DNA of 64,000 nucleotides from Thermocladium sp. UBA166 (GCA_002508315.1 DAHE01000006.1:5803-69802); one strand, 5' to 3'; counted from the first letter of the stretch, positions 38,792-49,358 are shown. Notes: a model not told the origin generated them from the sequence alone. A program made the numbers and translations.

Positions 38792-39922
38792 ATGAGGTTA
38801 CTGGAATATAAAGGCAAGGATTTATTGTATAAGTATGGCGTTGAGAAGCCTAGGGGCATGGTAATAAGTTCTCCGGATCAGATCGGGCAGGGACTTAAAT
38901 ATCCTGTCTTCGTCAAGGCGCAGGTCCCCTTCGCCGGCAGGGCTAAGATGGGGCTTGTCAAGAGGGCCAATAACGTAGATGAGGCGAGGGCCGTAGCTAG
39001 GGATTACTTGGGCAAGGTTATCCAGGACTTCCCCATAAGGAAGGTTTTGCTAGAGGAGGGGTCTCCCATAAAGAAGGAATACTACATATCCATGACCGTG
39101 GATAGGACGAATGAGAGGTACCTAATACTGGCGTCACCTGAGGGAGGGATAGACATAGAGGAGGTGGCCAAGGAGCACCCGGAGAAGATATTCAGGGGCG
39201 GGTTCCATCCATTCGCTGGCCTGCGGGATTACTTGGTCAACGAGTTGATTAAGTTCATGGGGATCCAGGGGACCCAAGCGAGGGACTTCGCCAAGGTGGT
39301 GTACGCCATGTATCAAGTGATGATGGATTACGATGCTGAGCTCGTGGAGATAAACCCTCTTGCCTTGACTGAGGACGGCAAGTTCATCGCAATAGATGTG
39401 AAGATAATGGTTGACGATAATGCCTTGTTCAGGCACGGCGATATAAACGTGGAGGAGGAGGGGGACTTGACCAGGGAAGAGCTTGAGGCGAGGGCCGCCG
39501 GCTTCCATTACGTGGAGCTGCCGGGCGATATAGGGATCATAGGCAATGGGGCTGGCTTGACGATGGCCACGATGGATTTAGTGAAGGAGTACGGCGGGGA
39601 GCCCGCGGACTTCCTGGACATAGGCGGAGGCGCCAGCAGGGATATAGTGAAATCAGCCTTGACGCTGCTCCTGAAGGATGCCAGGATAAGGGCGGTGTTG
39701 ATCAATATATTCGGCGGCATAACCAGGGGGGATGAGGTGGCGTATGGGGTGACGGAGGCCATAAGGGAGGTGGGCGTCTCCAAACCTATATTCATAAGGC
39801 TTAAGGGAACTAATGAGGAGGAGGGTAGGAAGATATTGGCCCCGCTAAACATTAAAATATACGACACGGCCGAGGAGGCGGTGCAGGACTTAATGAAGTC
39901 AATAAGGGGTGATGGTAAATGA
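38792..39922 (+). CDS. sucC: Succinyl-CoA synthetase beta subunit
   Basis: 376 residues from the ATG at 38792, the canonical [17 protein letters not shown] start, which lies 27-29 bp after an AT-rich box; an ATG at 38750 precedes that box. The ATP-grasp domain ([20 protein letters not shown]) and the C-terminal CoA-ligase domain ([31 protein letters not shown]) are both present. It forms succinyl-CoA or succinate plus NTP in the citric acid cycle. sucD overlaps its stop codon (ATGA). Confidence 0.96.
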   Translation: MRLLEYKGKDLLYKYGVEKPRGMVISSPDQIGQGLKYPVFVKAQVPFAGRAKMGLVKRANNVDEARAVARDYLGKVIQDFPIRKVLLEEGSPIKKEYYISMTVDRTNERYLILASPEGGIDIEEVAKEHPEKIFRGGFHPFAGLRDYLVNELIKFMGIQGTQARDFAKVVYAMYQVMMDYDAELVEINPLALTEDGKFIAIDVKIMVDDNALFRHGDINVEEEGDLTREELEARAAGFHYVELPGDIGIIGNGAGLTMATMDLVKEYGGEPADFLDIGGGASRDIVKSALTLLLKDARIRAVLINIFGGITRGDEVAYGVTEAIREVGVSKPIFIRLKGTNEEEGRKILAPLNIKIYDTAEEAVQDLMKSIRGDGK

Positions 39923-40788
39923 TACTCGTTAACTCCAACACCAAGGTGATAGTGCAAGGAATAACGGGCAGCGAGGGCTCGAGACACGCGCAGTACATGC
40001 TCCAGTACGGAACTAAGGTTGTTGGGGGAGTCACGCCGGGCAAGGGAGGGCAGTCCATCGTGGGGGTGCCCGTCTTCGACTCCGTGGAGGAGGCCGTGGC
40101 CAAGACAGGGGCCAATACCTCCATAGTGTTCGTCCCAGCCAGGTTCGCCGCCGACGCGGTGTTCGAGGCCATAGACGCCGGCCTGGGCTTGGTCGTGGTC
40201 ATAACCGAACACATTCCCATACACGACGCGTTAAAATTCGTGAATTACGCCAAGTATAGGGGAACTACCATAGTTGGCCCCAACTGCCCGGGCGTCATAA
40301 GCCCCACCGTCAGTAAGGTCGGGATACTGCCCAACAGCATATATAACAAGAAGGGACCCATAGGCATAATATCCAGGAGCGGCACCTTGACGTACGAGCT
40401 ATCCTTCCTGTTATCGCAGGCCGGCTTCGGGCAGAGCACGGTTGTGGGAGTGGGGGGTGACCCCGTGACCGGCATAGACACTGTGGAGACAGCCATGATG
40501 TTCGAGAAGGACGATGAGACGAAGCTAATAGTGGCAGTGGGAGAGATTGGGGGCGACGCGGAGGAGAGGCTGGCCAAGGCAATACTAGAGGGTAAGATAA
40601 CTAAGCCCGTGGTGGGCTTCATAGCTGGACGAACGGCTCCCCCAGGAAAGAGGATGGGGCACGCGGGGGCCATAGTATCAATGGGGATGGGCACCTACGC
40701 CGGCAAGGTCGAGGCGCTCAGGGGGGCCGGGGTGCCCGTTGCCAAGACGCCGCTCGAAGTCGCCAAGCTGGTTAAGGAGAGGTTCTAA
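39919..40788 (+). CDS. sucD: Succinyl-CoA synthetase alpha subunit
   Basis: 289 residues. CoA-binding Rossmann domain at the N-terminus ([23 protein letters not shown]), the [10 protein letters not shown] region, and the phosphohistidine motif [11 protein letters not shown] near the C-terminus. It pairs with SucC and, with the 2-oxoacid oxidoreductase and fumarase of this window, supports a citric-acid-cycle route. Its ATG overlaps the sucC stop, and its 3' end overlaps by 4 bp the 3' end of the convergent regulator gene. Confidence 0.96.
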   Translation: MILVNSNTKVIVQGITGSEGSRHAQYMLQYGTKVVGGVTPGKGGQSIVGVPVFDSVEEAVAKTGANTSIVFVPARFAADAVFEAIDAGLGLVVVITEHIPIHDALKFVNYAKYRGTTIVGPNCPGVISPTVSKVGILPNSIYNKKGPIGIISRSGTLTYELSFLLSQAGFGQSTVVGVGGDPVTGIDTVETAMMFEKDDETKLIVAVGEIGGDAEERLAKAILEGKITKPVVGFIAGRTAPPGKRMGHAGAIVSMGMGTYAGKVEALRGAGVPVAKTPLEVAKLVKERF

Positions 40789-41414
40789 TCGCTCGCGAAA
40801 CTCACCGCTTTACCATCCCGCGATTGTCTCTCCTCCTTTATGTCCAGGAAACCATCGCTGAGCAGTTTGGCGAGCTTGCCATTCATCCAATTGCTGAGCA
40901 GTTCCACGTACGCCTCAGCCGGCGTCCTGGACGTTATGGTAACATTAAGTTTATCCTCGAGGGACTTCAATGAATCCGTGCATTGGGTTATGAAGGGACA
41001 CCTAACGCAGTTGATGGTGGGCTCCTTCCCCGTCACCACTATGAAGCCCGTCTTGTAATCCACGAACGCGCCCATATTGTTTATAATCCTGAGGGAGAGG
41101 CTTCCATCCTCGCTCCTCACCCTATAAGCCAAGTAAACGCTCGCCGCCAGCCCGTACTCGCCGTCCCTATCCATTACCCAGCCCGACCCCAGTAGCTCGG
41201 ATAGGTGGTGGAACAGCGTGGAGCGGGGCACCTTGAGCTTTCGCATCATGTCCACGGGCCTCGTTACGCCGAAGTTTATCAATCTCAGGATGTTTATCCT
41301 GACCGGGTGGAACACCTTGAGGAACGCCGCCTCGCTCATCATCCTAATCCCATCATTTCCCACCCGCCTCGCCACGGGTATCCTTATCACCTCCGCATTG
41401 CTGACGACATCCAT
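40785..41414 (-). CDS. Winged-helix (ArsR-like) regulator with a C-terminal cysteine cluster
   Basis: 209 residues from ATG 41414 (a TTTAAATAA box is about 30 bp upstream; ATG 41429 is too close to it). The wHTH spans about 30-95: [46 protein letters not shown]. Next comes a domain with [13 protein letters not shown] (115-127) and C136-x2-C139-x5-C145, then an amphipathic helix. The C-terminal domain closely matches the protein at 51013-51696. A metal- or redox-sensing transcription factor is likely, perhaps acting on the adjacent sucCD. Confidence 0.8.
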   Translation of the reverse strand: MDVVSNAEVIRIPVARRVGNDGIRMMSEAAFLKVFHPVRINILRLINFGVTRPVDMMRKLKVPRSTLFHHLSELLGSGWVMDRDGEYGLAASVYLAYRVRSEDGSLSLRIINNMGAFVDYKTGFIVVTGKEPTINCVRCPFITQCTDSLKSLEDKLNVTITSRTPAEAYVELLSNWMNGKLAKLLSDGFLDIKEERQSRDGKAVSFASD

Positions 41415-41500
41415 GAAACCCCCAATCAATCAAAACGGGACTAGTTTAAATAAATAAACCGACTCTTCCCACTAAATGACTCTAGCCGGGTCGTGGTGCA

Positions 41501-41908
41501 TCACTCGCTGCATTGAGCTGCATATCTGGGCCCCTCCCACACCGTGAGCGAGAGCTTGCCATCGCTCCGCCCAATCCCGCTCCTGACCTCCTCCAGTAAC
41601 TGCCTGCAAATCACCTCGGCGGTGGCGTACTTACCCCTCACGGGCTTAATCTCCACCTTGAATGGAGCCCTTATCTCTACTCGGCCGACGTCCCCCTCCG
41701 GCACCAGTAACTTATAATTCCACCGCCTCGCCACGCCTTGAACCACGGAGTTGAGCAACTCGAAATCCATTAGGTAATCCCCACCGCCCAGCTCCGCCTC
41801 GTACTCCACGTCTATCTTATATGTATGCCCATGCAAATAATTATACTCATCGCTGAAGCCGGTGTAATGAGCGGCCTCGAAGTATACATTGATGACCATA
41901 ATCTTCAT
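41501..41908 (-). CDS. 6-pyruvoyltetrahydropterin synthase / QueD family enzyme
   Basis: 135 residues of the T-fold PTPS/QueD family. Zinc ligands H14 (FEAAH), H26 and H28 (YLHGH) are readable. The catalytic Cys found before the LxGH motif in classical PTPS and QueD is missing here (DEYNYLHGH), as in some archaeal and PTPS-III-type members that use a different residue. It could act in archaeosine/queuosine precursor synthesis or in pterin (folate-like) synthesis. No partner genes of either pathway are adjacent. Confidence 0.85.
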   Translation of the reverse strand: MKIMVINVYFEAAHYTGFSDEYNYLHGHTYKIDVEYEAELGGGDYLMDFELLNSVVQGVARRWNYKLLVPEGDVGRVEIRAPFKVEIKPVRGKYATAEVICRQLLEEVRSGIGRSDGKLSLTVWEGPRYAAQCSE

Positions 41909-42284
41909 CGCGGAACCACCCCAGCTACCCGATGCGGTCCCATGCCTGGCGACTTCATTTCACGCAGATCCTCGCTATTCCCGCCCCCTAGGTCCCGCCT
42001 TGACGTCAACGTGAGGATGACCACTTACCCTTAAAACCGGCACCTCTTAAAAATATGTGCCCTCTGGGCGATGATCAGTTTCTCTCGCACTTCAAGCATT
42101 CCGCTAAGAGGGAGCGCTTTAGGATGCGGAATATCATCCATACCGCATTGATGCCGCCTTTAGTGATGGTTCATGAAACATCGCGAATTATCCCCCTTTA
42201 CGGGCAGGGCGTTCCCTCCTCGTGGGAGGGGTTTTTAGCCCCTGAGCCTCATAGCTTAAAAACTCGAATTGGCTTTGGACTTGC
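41909..42284. other. Intergenic region with hairpins
   Basis: 376 bases between the divergent QueD-like and membrane-protein genes. ATGCGG (42124-42129) / CCGCAT (42143-42148) forms a hairpin, and a second GC-rich block (42190-42236) is a copy of the A-type repeat. The TTAAAAAC box (about 42255-42262) is the promoter of the next gene. No ORF is supported. Confidence 0.5.
42190..42236 (-). repeat. Orphan IS200/IS605-type right end, copy A3 (divergent)
   Basis: On the plus strand CCC, a short loop and GGGCAGGGCG are followed by a strong stem CCCTCC (42214-42219) / GGAGGG (42225-42230). The order and spacing match copies A1 and A2, with the second stem changed on both sides. On the minus strand it ends in GGGGGATAATTC where A1 has TTAGTTCAC. 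It is the most diverged copy; a terminator hairpin with a T5 run is an alternative. Confidence 0.35.
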
Positions 42285-42908
42285 ATGGATGTCGGCATTT
42301 TCCTGGCCGCGCTAGGTATAAGCCTATTGGAGCTATCGGAGGCGGGGGCAGTGACCGCCATATATCAAGCAGCGTATAAGGGCTTGAAACCCATAGCTTA
42401 CTCCATAATTGGAGTCGCCCTAGTGCTGATACCTACCTTCACTGTGGGAAAGTACATAGTGCTGCTTCCCCTAAGGTACGTGCTGGCAGCGTCAGCCGCA
42501 ATACTTTTCTATTTCGGTTACAGGCTATTGAGGAGCAGCAGGAGGTACTTCAAGGGGATTCGAAGGCATGGGGAGGAGGAGAAGGAGGGAGTAGGAGTAG
42601 TGCTTGCGGTGTCAGCCACGGAGGCATTAGAGGCGGCGCTCGTAATAATAGCGCTTATACCCAAGAGCTACTCATCCGCGTTGCTGGGAACCCTGATAGC
42701 GGCGGGGGCCGTGGTCCTATTAACCATAGCCTTGAAGGATCAAATAGCCAGGATAAGGCTTCCCCACTTGAAATTCGTCCTATCATCACTGCTGTTCAGC
42801 CTGGGAACCATGTGGGGAGTGGAGATATTCACGGACGTTGACGAGCTGTTCCTGCTAGCTTTCTTCGCGGCGTGGCTTGGCATAAACTACGTTATTGTGA
42901 AGATGTGA
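42285..42908 (+). CDS. Multi-span membrane protein with duplicated Glu motifs
   Basis: 207 residues, six to seven helices. Two acidic intramembrane motifs, LLELSEAG in helix 1 and ATEALEAALV near the middle, recall the duplicated REGLEA- or ExGD-type motifs of FTR1 iron permeases and TMEM165/Gdt1-like cation transporters, but neither fits exactly. A third acidic motif is EIFTDVDEL before the last helix. Cation transport is a reasonable guess. The TTAAAAAC box 27 bp upstream fixes the ATG at 42285. Confidence 0.7.
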   Translation: MDVGIFLAALGISLLELSEAGAVTAIYQAAYKGLKPIAYSIIGVALVLIPTFTVGKYIVLLPLRYVLAASAAILFYFGYRLLRSSRRYFKGIRRHGEEEKEGVGVVLAVSATEALEAALVIIALIPKSYSSALLGTLIAAGAVVLLTIALKDQIARIRLPHLKFVLSSLLFSLGTMWGVEIFTDVDELFLLAFFAAWLGINYVIVKM

Positions 42909-43012
42909 ATCCACTACCCCTTACCGCACATGGCTGAGGAACCTTGTTTCCTATATCGAGTAATGTAGCTCGCTCAATAAAGCCGCTCCTTCAGGTAAAA
43001 AAACTAGAGGGC

Positions 43013-44041
43013 CTAAACTATTATGGGTACTTGCCTATCCTTGTTCTGCCGTTCTATCATCCATCCTGGGTACTGGGACTTCGGCTTGGTCAACTCGTTC
43101 AATTCATCCAACTGCCTCGACGTTAGATTGACGTTAATTGCCCCTAAGTTCTCCTCTAGCTGCTCCATAGTCCTAGCCCCTATTATAACTATCAATTTCT
43201 TGGAGAGCAACCAAGCAATGGCCACTTGGGCAGGCGTCGCTCCCTGCTCCTTAGCTATCTCCCTCAACTTATCCACTACCCGCTTAGCCAGTACTGAATC
43301 GAATGGAGGAAAGAAGAAGCCTCTGTTCCCCATCCTAGTACCCGGCTGCGGCTTCTCGTAGTCCGTGTACTTGCCGGTGAGTATGCCGCCGTGAAGCGGG
43401 CTCCATACCAGCAACGTCATGCCGCTGTGCTCCATGTACGGCAGCACCTCGTGCTCTATATCCCTGTTCAATAGGGAGTAATTCATCTGGGCCGTCTCAT
43501 ACCTGGCGTACCCCCTCTCCTGACTAATTGTTTGTAGGACGGCCATTTGCCAAGCCGCGAAGTTGGACACCCCGGGATAATTGACCAGCCCCTCATCTAC
43601 CAACCTCTGCATCGCTTGAGCTGCCTCCTCTATAGGGGCTAAGGAGTCCCATCCATGGAATTGATAGAAGTCTATCCAAGTAGTTCCAAGTCGCTCTAAG
43701 CTCTTCCTAATAGCCACGTTTATATGGTGTCTCGACAAGCCAGTCTCGTTGACGCCGGGGCCCGTCCTGCCCCTGACCTTCGTGGCTATCAACACTTGCT
43801 CCCTATACTCCCCCAAAGCCCGGCCCAGTAGGACCTCGGACCTTCCCTCGTCATAGACATCCGCCGTGTCGAAGAAGTTTATGCCGGCGTCTATGGATCG
43901 CTTCACCATCTTATTAGCCAGTTCCTGGTCGACGCCGCCCAGCTTCCAGGCATTCTTCTCGCCGAAGGTCATTGCCCCAAGGGCCAGGACGGAGCCGAGG
44001 ACGCCCGTCTTCCCTATCCTTATGTATCTCATTCCATCCAT
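43013..44041 (-). CDS. Aldo/keto reductase
   Basis: 342 residues from the ATG at 44041, 26 bp after a TTTTTAAA box. The AKR tetrad is readable: D and Y in NFFDTADVYDEG, K in LIATKVRG and H in FYQFHGWD. The NADPH-binding end (IIGARTMEQLEENLGA) is present. The sequence fits the YghZ/Kv-beta-like AKR group that reduces aldehydes or ketones. Downstream on its upstream side lies the B2 repeat. Confidence 0.93.
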   Translation of the reverse strand: MDGMRYIRIGKTGVLGSVLALGAMTFGEKNAWKLGGVDQELANKMVKRSIDAGINFFDTADVYDEGRSEVLLGRALGEYREQVLIATKVRGRTGPGVNETGLSRHHINVAIRKSLERLGTTWIDFYQFHGWDSLAPIEEAAQAMQRLVDEGLVNYPGVSNFAAWQMAVLQTISQERGYARYETAQMNYSLLNRDIEHEVLPYMEHSGMTLLVWSPLHGGILTGKYTDYEKPQPGTRMGNRGFFFPPFDSVLAKRVVDKLREIAKEQGATPAQVAIAWLLSKKLIVIIGARTMEQLEENLGAINVNLTSRQLDELNELTKPKSQYPGWMIERQNKDRQVPIIV

Positions 44042-44139
44042 AGAACTTAATAGGTTAACCAATTTAAAAACGTGGCGACTGAAATCGATTGAGCATTGAG
44101 GCGGGGCATGGAGACTCCCCACTATGGTTTGAACCCATG

Positions 44140-44176
<37 letters not shown>

Positions 44177-44255
44177 TTTTCTTTTATCAGCGGCTCGTTC
44201 TGAAAAAATATCGATTTCGAAATGTTTTTATCCGGGCACGCGTCGATGGCTTTCC

Positions 44256-45707
44256 ATGGATGGGAAGGAGGCCGTCAGAACCTTGCTTATACTCGCGTTG
44301 ATGCTGGTCCTCATAAATTACGTGGAGACGATGGTGGTGCCGGCCCTGCCCAAGATACAGGACGACTTCTCGACCACGGCCACCACGGTTGGCTGGGTCA
44401 CTTCCGCCTACTTAATAGTTGGCGCGGTGGCCTCCCCGCTCTTCGGAAAGCTGGCCGACGTTTACGGGAAGAAGAGGATGTACGTGATGGCCGTCGCATT
44501 CTACATAGTGGCGGTGGGCCTCGCGGGCTTCTCCCCATCCATTGAGTTCCTAATAGGGGCAAGAGCCATCCAGGGACTGGGGTACGCGGTGTTCCCCATA
44601 GCGATAGCCATAATAACTGATATATTCCCGCGGGAACGAATAGCATTCGCTCAAGGAATACTCAGCGGAACCCTAGCCATAGGGCCCGCGCTGGGGCTCT
44701 TGATAGGCTCCTACATAGTCCAGGATCTCGGGTGGCAATACGCCTTTCACACGGCCTTTATATTATCCTTGATAGTGTTCTTCATATCGCTTAAGTACTT
44801 GAAGGAGACCGACATAAAGAGCAGAGAGAGCGTCGATTACGTGGGCGCCGCGCTGCTGGGCGGAGGAGTGGCCTCGGTTCTAGTCTACATGACCCAGGGA
44901 CCCAACTCCGGCTGGATCAGCGCTCCACAGCTCGCGCTGCTTCTGCTCGGCTTATCGCTAGTCACGGCGTTTGTGTTAGTGGAGAGGGGGAAGGCAGAGC
45001 CCCTCATAAAGCTAGATCTATTCAGGATAAGGAACGTCATGGTATCTAACTTGGCTGGGCTCATCTCTGGAATAGGCATGTTCCTCATATTCATAGCGAT
45101 AACATACTACGCGCAGCTGCCCGCCCCGTACGGGCTCGGCCTCTCAATAATACAGACGGGGTTATTAATGAGCCCCGTCGCGTTGACCATGGCCTTGGTG
45201 GGTCCATTCGTCGGCAGGATAGTGGCTAGAAGCGGGCCGAAGCCTGTCTTGATGACTGGCTCCTTGATTGGAGCATTGGGATTTTACTTGATGATGGTTA
45301 GCAGGGGATCCTCGCTGGCATTGGTGGAGGATACTGTCGTGGCATCACTGGGGCTGATATTTATCATCGTTCCCTTGGTCAACATGGTCGCTGTATCCGT
45401 GCCCGAGGACGCGCGCGGCATTGGGATTGGCATGAATACATTGATAAGAACCCTCGGCAGCTCCACCGGGCCGGTCATATCCACGGTAATAATGGATTCA
45501 TACGAGACCATCTACTTCACAATATTCAATGGAAACATTATCCCAATAGCAGTGCTGCCCTCCTCCACAGCGTTCAACTATATATTCATGACAGGCATGA
45601 TAATGATGGGACTGACATTCCTAGTGGCCCTGTGGACCAAGAACTACAAGGTAACTGCCCTAGCCGAATCTAGAGGGACTGAGACAGTTACGGCGAGCGC
45701 TGTCTAG
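44256..45707 (+). CDS. MFS drug exporter (DHA2-like)
   Basis: 483 residues from the ATG at 44256 (a TTTTTAT box is 28 bp upstream), with about 14 predicted helices as in the DHA2 family. Motif A is GKLADVYGKKRMY (about 66-78) and motif C-like LSGTLAIGPALGLLIGSYI marks a proton antiporter. It probably exports toxic organic compounds. An in-frame ATG at 44172 lies before the promoter. The gene converges with herA and the C/D sRNA. Confidence 0.9.
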   Translation: MDGKEAVRTLLILALMLVLINYVETMVVPALPKIQDDFSTTATTVGWVTSAYLIVGAVASPLFGKLADVYGKKRMYVMAVAFYIVAVGLAGFSPSIEFLIGARAIQGLGYAVFPIAIAIITDIFPRERIAFAQGILSGTLAIGPALGLLIGSYIVQDLGWQYAFHTAFILSLIVFFISLKYLKETDIKSRESVDYVGAALLGGGVASVLVYMTQGPNSGWISAPQLALLLLGLSLVTAFVLVERGKAEPLIKLDLFRIRNVMVSNLAGLISGIGMFLIFIAITYYAQLPAPYGLGLSIIQTGLLMSPVALTMALVGPFVGRIVARSGPKPVLMTGSLIGALGFYLMMVSRGSSLALVEDTVVASLGLIFIIVPLVNMVAVSVPEDARGIGIGMNTLIRTLGSSTGPVISTVIMDSYETIYFTIFNGNIIPIAVLPSSTAFNYIFMTGMIMMGLTFLVALWTKNYKVTALAESRGTETVTASAV

Positions 45708-45715
45708 GCTAGGCG

Positions 45716-45764
45716 TCAGCGCTTTGTACCGTCATCATTCATCAGCAGTGGTCTTACTCATCAA
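45716..45764 (-). ncRNA. C/D box sRNA overlapping the herA stop codon
   Basis: All four boxes are present on the minus strand: C TTGATGA (45764-45758), 12-nt guide, D' CTGA (45745-45742), 3-nt spacer, C' ATGATGA (45738-45732), 12-nt guide, D CTGA (45719-45716). The guides are GTAAGACCACTG and CGGTACAAAGCG. Ideal 12-nt guides strongly favour a real 2'-O-methylation guide. The herA stop codon TGA lies inside the C box, so the sRNA may be processed from the herA transcript. The target RNAs are not in the window. Confidence 0.85.
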
Positions 45765-47461
45765 CTTTCCTGTTTACCCTCCACGAAGTCCCTTAGGGAT
45801 TCCTCTATGGAGGGGGTCTCCCCACCATGCGCCGTGAACCGCCTCCTCACCCCTATTAATAATGGTATTTTGACCGATAGCCCCGTAACCAATGCCTCAT
45901 CCGAGTTCAATACGCGGAGCTGGCCGACCTCCTCCCTGGACACGTACTCGCTTATCAACTCCACGTACTTCAAGTCGAGGGGATTTATTATTCTCTTGAA
46001 TATCTGAGTCATGCACTGACTCAACGCGTCGGGATCTACCCTGGAGGGCCTCTGAGAGACCAGGCACATGCCTATACCGAACTTGCGCCCCTCCCTTGCT
46101 ATCCTCAGTATGGGTTGTTTACTCATGGCTGAGCCCTTGCTTGGCACGAAGTTGTGGGCCTCCTCTATCAAGAGGAAGGTGGGCGGTATTGACCTCCTCT
46201 TGGCCAGCGAGAACACCTCGTCCAGGACGACGGCGGTGAGGGCTTGCTGGTCCATGACGTCGAGCGAGCTCAGGTCAAGCACCTTTATCCCAGGCGTGGA
46301 TAGCATGCCCCGCACGTCCAGCAACCTTATGGGCTCACTCCCATAGTAATCCCCGTACCTGGTTATGAAGAAGGGCCTGTTCTCGAATAGCATCCTCAGC
46401 TTGGTCATCAACGACGACGTCGCTATTTCCCCGCCGTACCCCTTAGTAGCAGCGCTCCTCCCCGTCTCCACTATCTCCTTGATGAGTTCATCTATGGGGG
46501 TGAGCGGGGGTTCCTCATAGACTGAGTTGTACACCCACCCCTCCTCCAGTATTCGCTTCTGAGCATCGGTTAATCCATAATAGTAATTAAGCAACCTGAC
46601 CAAAATGCCCAGCGGCATGGATCGCGGATTCATGCCTACCCTCACGTATCGCCTGGGGCGGCCGAACCGCTTCGCGTAGTGCCTATCCATGGAGGATACA
46701 TCTACCTTACCCGGTATGTATATGGACACGAGCGACGACACCCTCTCCCCCGCCTCTGTCTCCTCCTTAGGTGCGCGGTCCTGCTCCGCCTGGTACTGCA
46801 TGGCGGAGTACTCCCCGTGAGGATCTATCACCAGTATTGGGAGACCCACCTTCAACGTCAACTCCTCCAGTATGACTCCTGCCAGCCACGACTTGCCGGC
46901 GCCCGTGGATGCCAGTATTGCGCAGTGATGGGTGACCAACTTATCCGGATCCAGCCTAGCATGGACTTGAGACCCCTTTATCACCCCCACGTCAAGCGAT
47001 GAATCCCCGCCCGCGCCCAGCAGTGCTTCTATTAATTTATCGTCAGCGTCGTACACGAGGCTGTAGGGCTTTATGGGCCTATCTATGTGCAGCAAGCCGT
47101 TGCCTCCGAACTTGCCTATTATGGATAGGGAGGCCGTGGTGGACGTCGATATATACTCCAAGTCGAAGCCGTACTTCCTCAGCTCATCCATTCTCTCCTT
47201 ACTGTCCAGTTGAGCTATCATGCGCTCATCGGATAAGTAATTCCTCCTATCTATGGAGATCACCCTAGACAGCACGGGGTAAGCATTGTCTATCACGACG
47301 AACTTGCCCATCCAAATGCCGTCCTCTGCATCGCTGAACACCCTCATCTTGGCTCCCCTAACTCCATCCACCTCATAGATAACGCCTAGGTAATTCACCG
47401 ATGATGCGGAGGGATCTCCCGTATTAACGATAACGGATAAATCCGCCCTCGCCGATTCAAT
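45761..47461 (-). CDS. herA: HerA-like hexameric ATPase
   Basis: 566 residues if translated from the ATT at 47461. N-terminal HAS beta-barrel ([19 protein letters not shown]), Walker [19 protein letters not shown] and the [11 protein letters not shown]alker B segment identify the HerA/FtsK superfamily DUF87 type, which pumps DNA in end resection with NurA. No nurA, mre11 or rad50 is next to it. The start is unclear: the shared promoter puts transcription start near 47459, an in-frame ATG exists only at 47572 beyond the promoter and inside fumC, and the next in-frame GTG (47398) would cut the barrel. Confidence 0.88.
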   Translation of the reverse strand: MESARADLSVIVNTGDPSASSVNYLGVIYEVDGVRGAKMRVFSDAEDGIWMGKFVVIDNAYPVLSRVISIDRRNYLSDERMIAQLDSKERMDELRKYGFDLEYISTSTTASLSIIGKFGGNGLLHIDRPIKPYSLVYDADDKLIEALLGAGGDSSLDVGVIKGSQVHARLDPDKLVTHHCAILASTGAGKSWLAGVILEELTLKVGLPILVIDPHGEYSAMQYQAEQDRAPKEETEAGERVSSLVSIYIPGKVDVSSMDRHYAKRFGRPRRYVRVGMNPRSMPLGILVRLLNYYYGLTDAQKRILEEGWVYNSVYEEPPLTPIDELIKEIVETGRSAATKGYGGEIATSSLMTKLRMLFENRPFFITRYGDYYGSEPIRLLDVRGMLSTPGIKVLDLSSLDVMDQQALTAVVLDEVFSLAKRRSIPPTFLLIEEAHNFVPSKGSAMSKQPILRIAREGRKFGIGMCLVSQRPSRVDPDALSQCMTQIFKRIINPLDLKYVELISEYVSREEVGQLRVLNSDEALVTGLSVKIPLLIGVRRRFTAHGGETPSIEESLRDFVEGKQES

Positions 47462-47480
47462 GGCTTGAGAGGAGACGCAA

Positions 47481-47491
47481 GGCTTATAGGC
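47481..47491. promoter_or_regulatory. Bidirectional TATA-like element of herA and fumC
   Basis: GGCTTATAGGC reads as CTTATAG on the plus strand, 26 bp before the fumC ATG, and as CTATAAG on the minus strand, about 27 bp before the presumed herA start. A single TATA element thus appears to serve both divergent genes. Confidence 0.45.
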
Positions 47492-47511
47492 ATGGTGAGT
47501 TGACTCAACGA

Positions 47512-48840
47512 ATGAGCTACACAGAGAAGGCTCGGGACTTATTCCTAAACACGGGCACGCGATTCCCTTCACGGATAATTTGGAGCATGGGCATCATAAA
47601 GTACTCCTGCGCCAAGGTTAACATGGAGCTGAACTTATTGGACGAGGACGTGGCAAGTGCAATAATGGATGCATCGATGGAGGTCATAAATGGCAAACAT
47701 GATGGAGAGGTGGTGCTTGATGTGTTCCAGACAGGGTCCGGGACAGGGCTTAACATGAACATAAACGAAATAATAGCAAAGAGGGCAAGCGAGTTAAGCG
47801 GTAGGCGCGTTCATCCAAACGACCACGTGAACATGGGCCAGTCATCCAACGACGTGGTTCCGACCGCCATAAGGATAGCTGCCGTCGCGGAATCCATGAA
47901 TGAGCTGGAGCCCGCCTTGAGGCGATTCATATCATCGATCCACGAGGCGTCCGAGAAGTACTCTGGAGTGGTTAAGGCAGGCAGGACGCACCTCCGCGAC
48001 GCGCTGCCCATCACGTTAGGCCAGGAGCTGTCAGCGTATGAGGACGCATTTCAGCACAGCCTGGCGTCAATCCATGACGCGCTGGACTACGTGAGGGAAC
48101 TACCGATAGGGGGGACCGCGGTGGGAACAGGCATAAACTCCCACCCGGATTTTCCTGGATTGGTTATAAAGGAGGTATCCAGTCTCGCGGGGATCGATTT
48201 CAAGGCGGCGAATAGGTTCAGGGCAATGCGGCTATTGACTGATCTAGTGGAGCTGAGCAGCGTCGTGAAGGTAATCAGCATTCAGTTGTACAGGTTGGGG
48301 CAGGACGTAAGGTTGATGTTCTCCGGACCCTTCACTGCCATAAACGAGATAGACATACCCACTCAAGCGGAGGTGGCGGGCAGCAGCATAATGCCTGGCA
48401 AGACCAATCCAGTGACCGTGGAGGCATCCCTGCTGGCCGCGGCTCAGTCCATCGGCTTGGCGGAGGCCGTGTCCGTCGCATCAATGCTGGGCGAGTTCGA
48501 GTTGGCAATGGGGGTGCCATTGATGGGATACGACGTGCTATTGCAGATTGACTTAATGGCGGAGGCGTTGAATAAATTCGCGCGGCTGGTGATAGACGGA
48601 ATGCGGCCGAACGTTGACGTGATGAGAAGGTACGCCGAGACCAGTCCCGCATTGGTTACCTTGATATCGCCAATCGTGGGGTACGACAAGGCATCCGAAA
48701 TAGGCAAGATGATCGCGAGGGGAAAAACAATCAGGGAGTCGCTCAGGGAGACCGGATTGAGCGAGGCCGAGATAGATGACGTACTAAACGTAGAGAAGCT
48801 GACGAGGCCTGGAATAATTAAGAGGCAAAGCCCCAACTAA
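47512..48840 (+). CDS. fumC: Fumarase class II / aspartase family
   Basis: 442 residues from the ATG at 47512, 26 bp after the shared TATA-like element. The family signature [12 protein letters not shown] is intact, with the catalytic Ser in SSIMPGK, plus [10 protein letters not shown] and the region [12 protein letters not shown]. Fumarase hydrates fumarate to malate. Aspartase shares the fold; the length and HLRDALP pattern fit fumarase. With SucCD and the 2-oxoacid oxidoreductase it completes part of a citric acid cycle. Confidence 0.93.
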   Translation: MSYTEKARDLFLNTGTRFPSRIIWSMGIIKYSCAKVNMELNLLDEDVASAIMDASMEVINGKHDGEVVLDVFQTGSGTGLNMNINEIIAKRASELSGRRVHPNDHVNMGQSSNDVVPTAIRIAAVAESMNELEPALRRFISSIHEASEKYSGVVKAGRTHLRDALPITLGQELSAYEDAFQHSLASIHDALDYVRELPIGGTAVGTGINSHPDFPGLVIKEVSSLAGIDFKAANRFRAMRLLTDLVELSSVVKVISIQLYRLGQDVRLMFSGPFTAINEIDIPTQAEVAGSSIMPGKTNPVTVEASLLAAAQSIGLAEAVSVASMLGEFELAMGVPLMGYDVLLQIDLMAEALNKFARLVIDGMRPNVDVMRRYAETSPALVTLISPIVGYDKASEIGKMIARGKTIRESLRETGLSEAEIDDVLNVEKLTRPGIIKRQSPN

Positions 48841-48960
48841 ATTGAATTGCTTGGACCATATGGCTGAAAAGAGCCCGCCAGCTTCAAGTCGCTGCCGTTA
48901 GTGCCTGCATTGCTTGCCATAAGTGAAAATAATATTTAGTGGTTAAGTGATGCCGCTCGC

Positions 48961-49332
48961 ATGTCTGTAACTGAAGAGGAATTGATAAATTACGTGCTGG
49001 GCGTGGCGTCCCAGATGAAGCAGGATGAATTGAAGACAACGCTGCAAGAAGCAACTTCATGCATACTCTGCGCGCTGTATGGCGTGTCATCTAATGTGAC
49101 CCACGAAACCAAGCCCGTAAACGGGGTGGCGGACCTCATACGCGCCCTCAACGATCCCTACGTCAGGAAGGGGCTTGGACTGGTGATAAACCTGTTGCGG
49201 AGTCTCGGCAAATGCCTAGATACTGCGGAGAAGATTAGAAATGCATCGAACGGCGCATGCCCGGTGGATACCCCATGCTTCGTATTGGCGTACCTCGATA
49301 AAGACCATGAAAACGACGGTAGAAAAACTTAA
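48961..49332 (+). CDS. DUF1641 protein, short form
   Basis: 123 residues. The DUF1641 core is HETKPVNGVADLIRALNDPYVRKGLGLVINLLRSLG (about 49-84). Compared with the second copy at 50535-51008 it lacks much of the N-terminal helical region but has extra cysteines (CILCALYG, GACPVDTPC). DUF1641 proteins commonly sit beside sulfide:quinone oxidoreductases. An AATATTTAG box 27 bp upstream of the ATG marks its own promoter. SQR follows 26 bp downstream. Confidence 0.85.
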   Translation: MSVTEEELINYVLGVASQMKQDELKTTLQEATSCILCALYGVSSNVTHETKPVNGVADLIRALNDPYVRKGLGLVINLLRSLGKCLDTAEKIRNASNGACPVDTPCFVLAYLDKDHENDGRKT

Positions 49333-49358
49333 AATAAACATATTTTGTAAAAGTATCC

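Noticed and set aside
39317..39339. C/D box-like GTGATGA, 12 nt, CTGA inside sucC
   Set aside because: It lies in the conserved coding segment [14 protein letters not shown] of SucC and has no convincing C' and D pair; the match follows from the codons.
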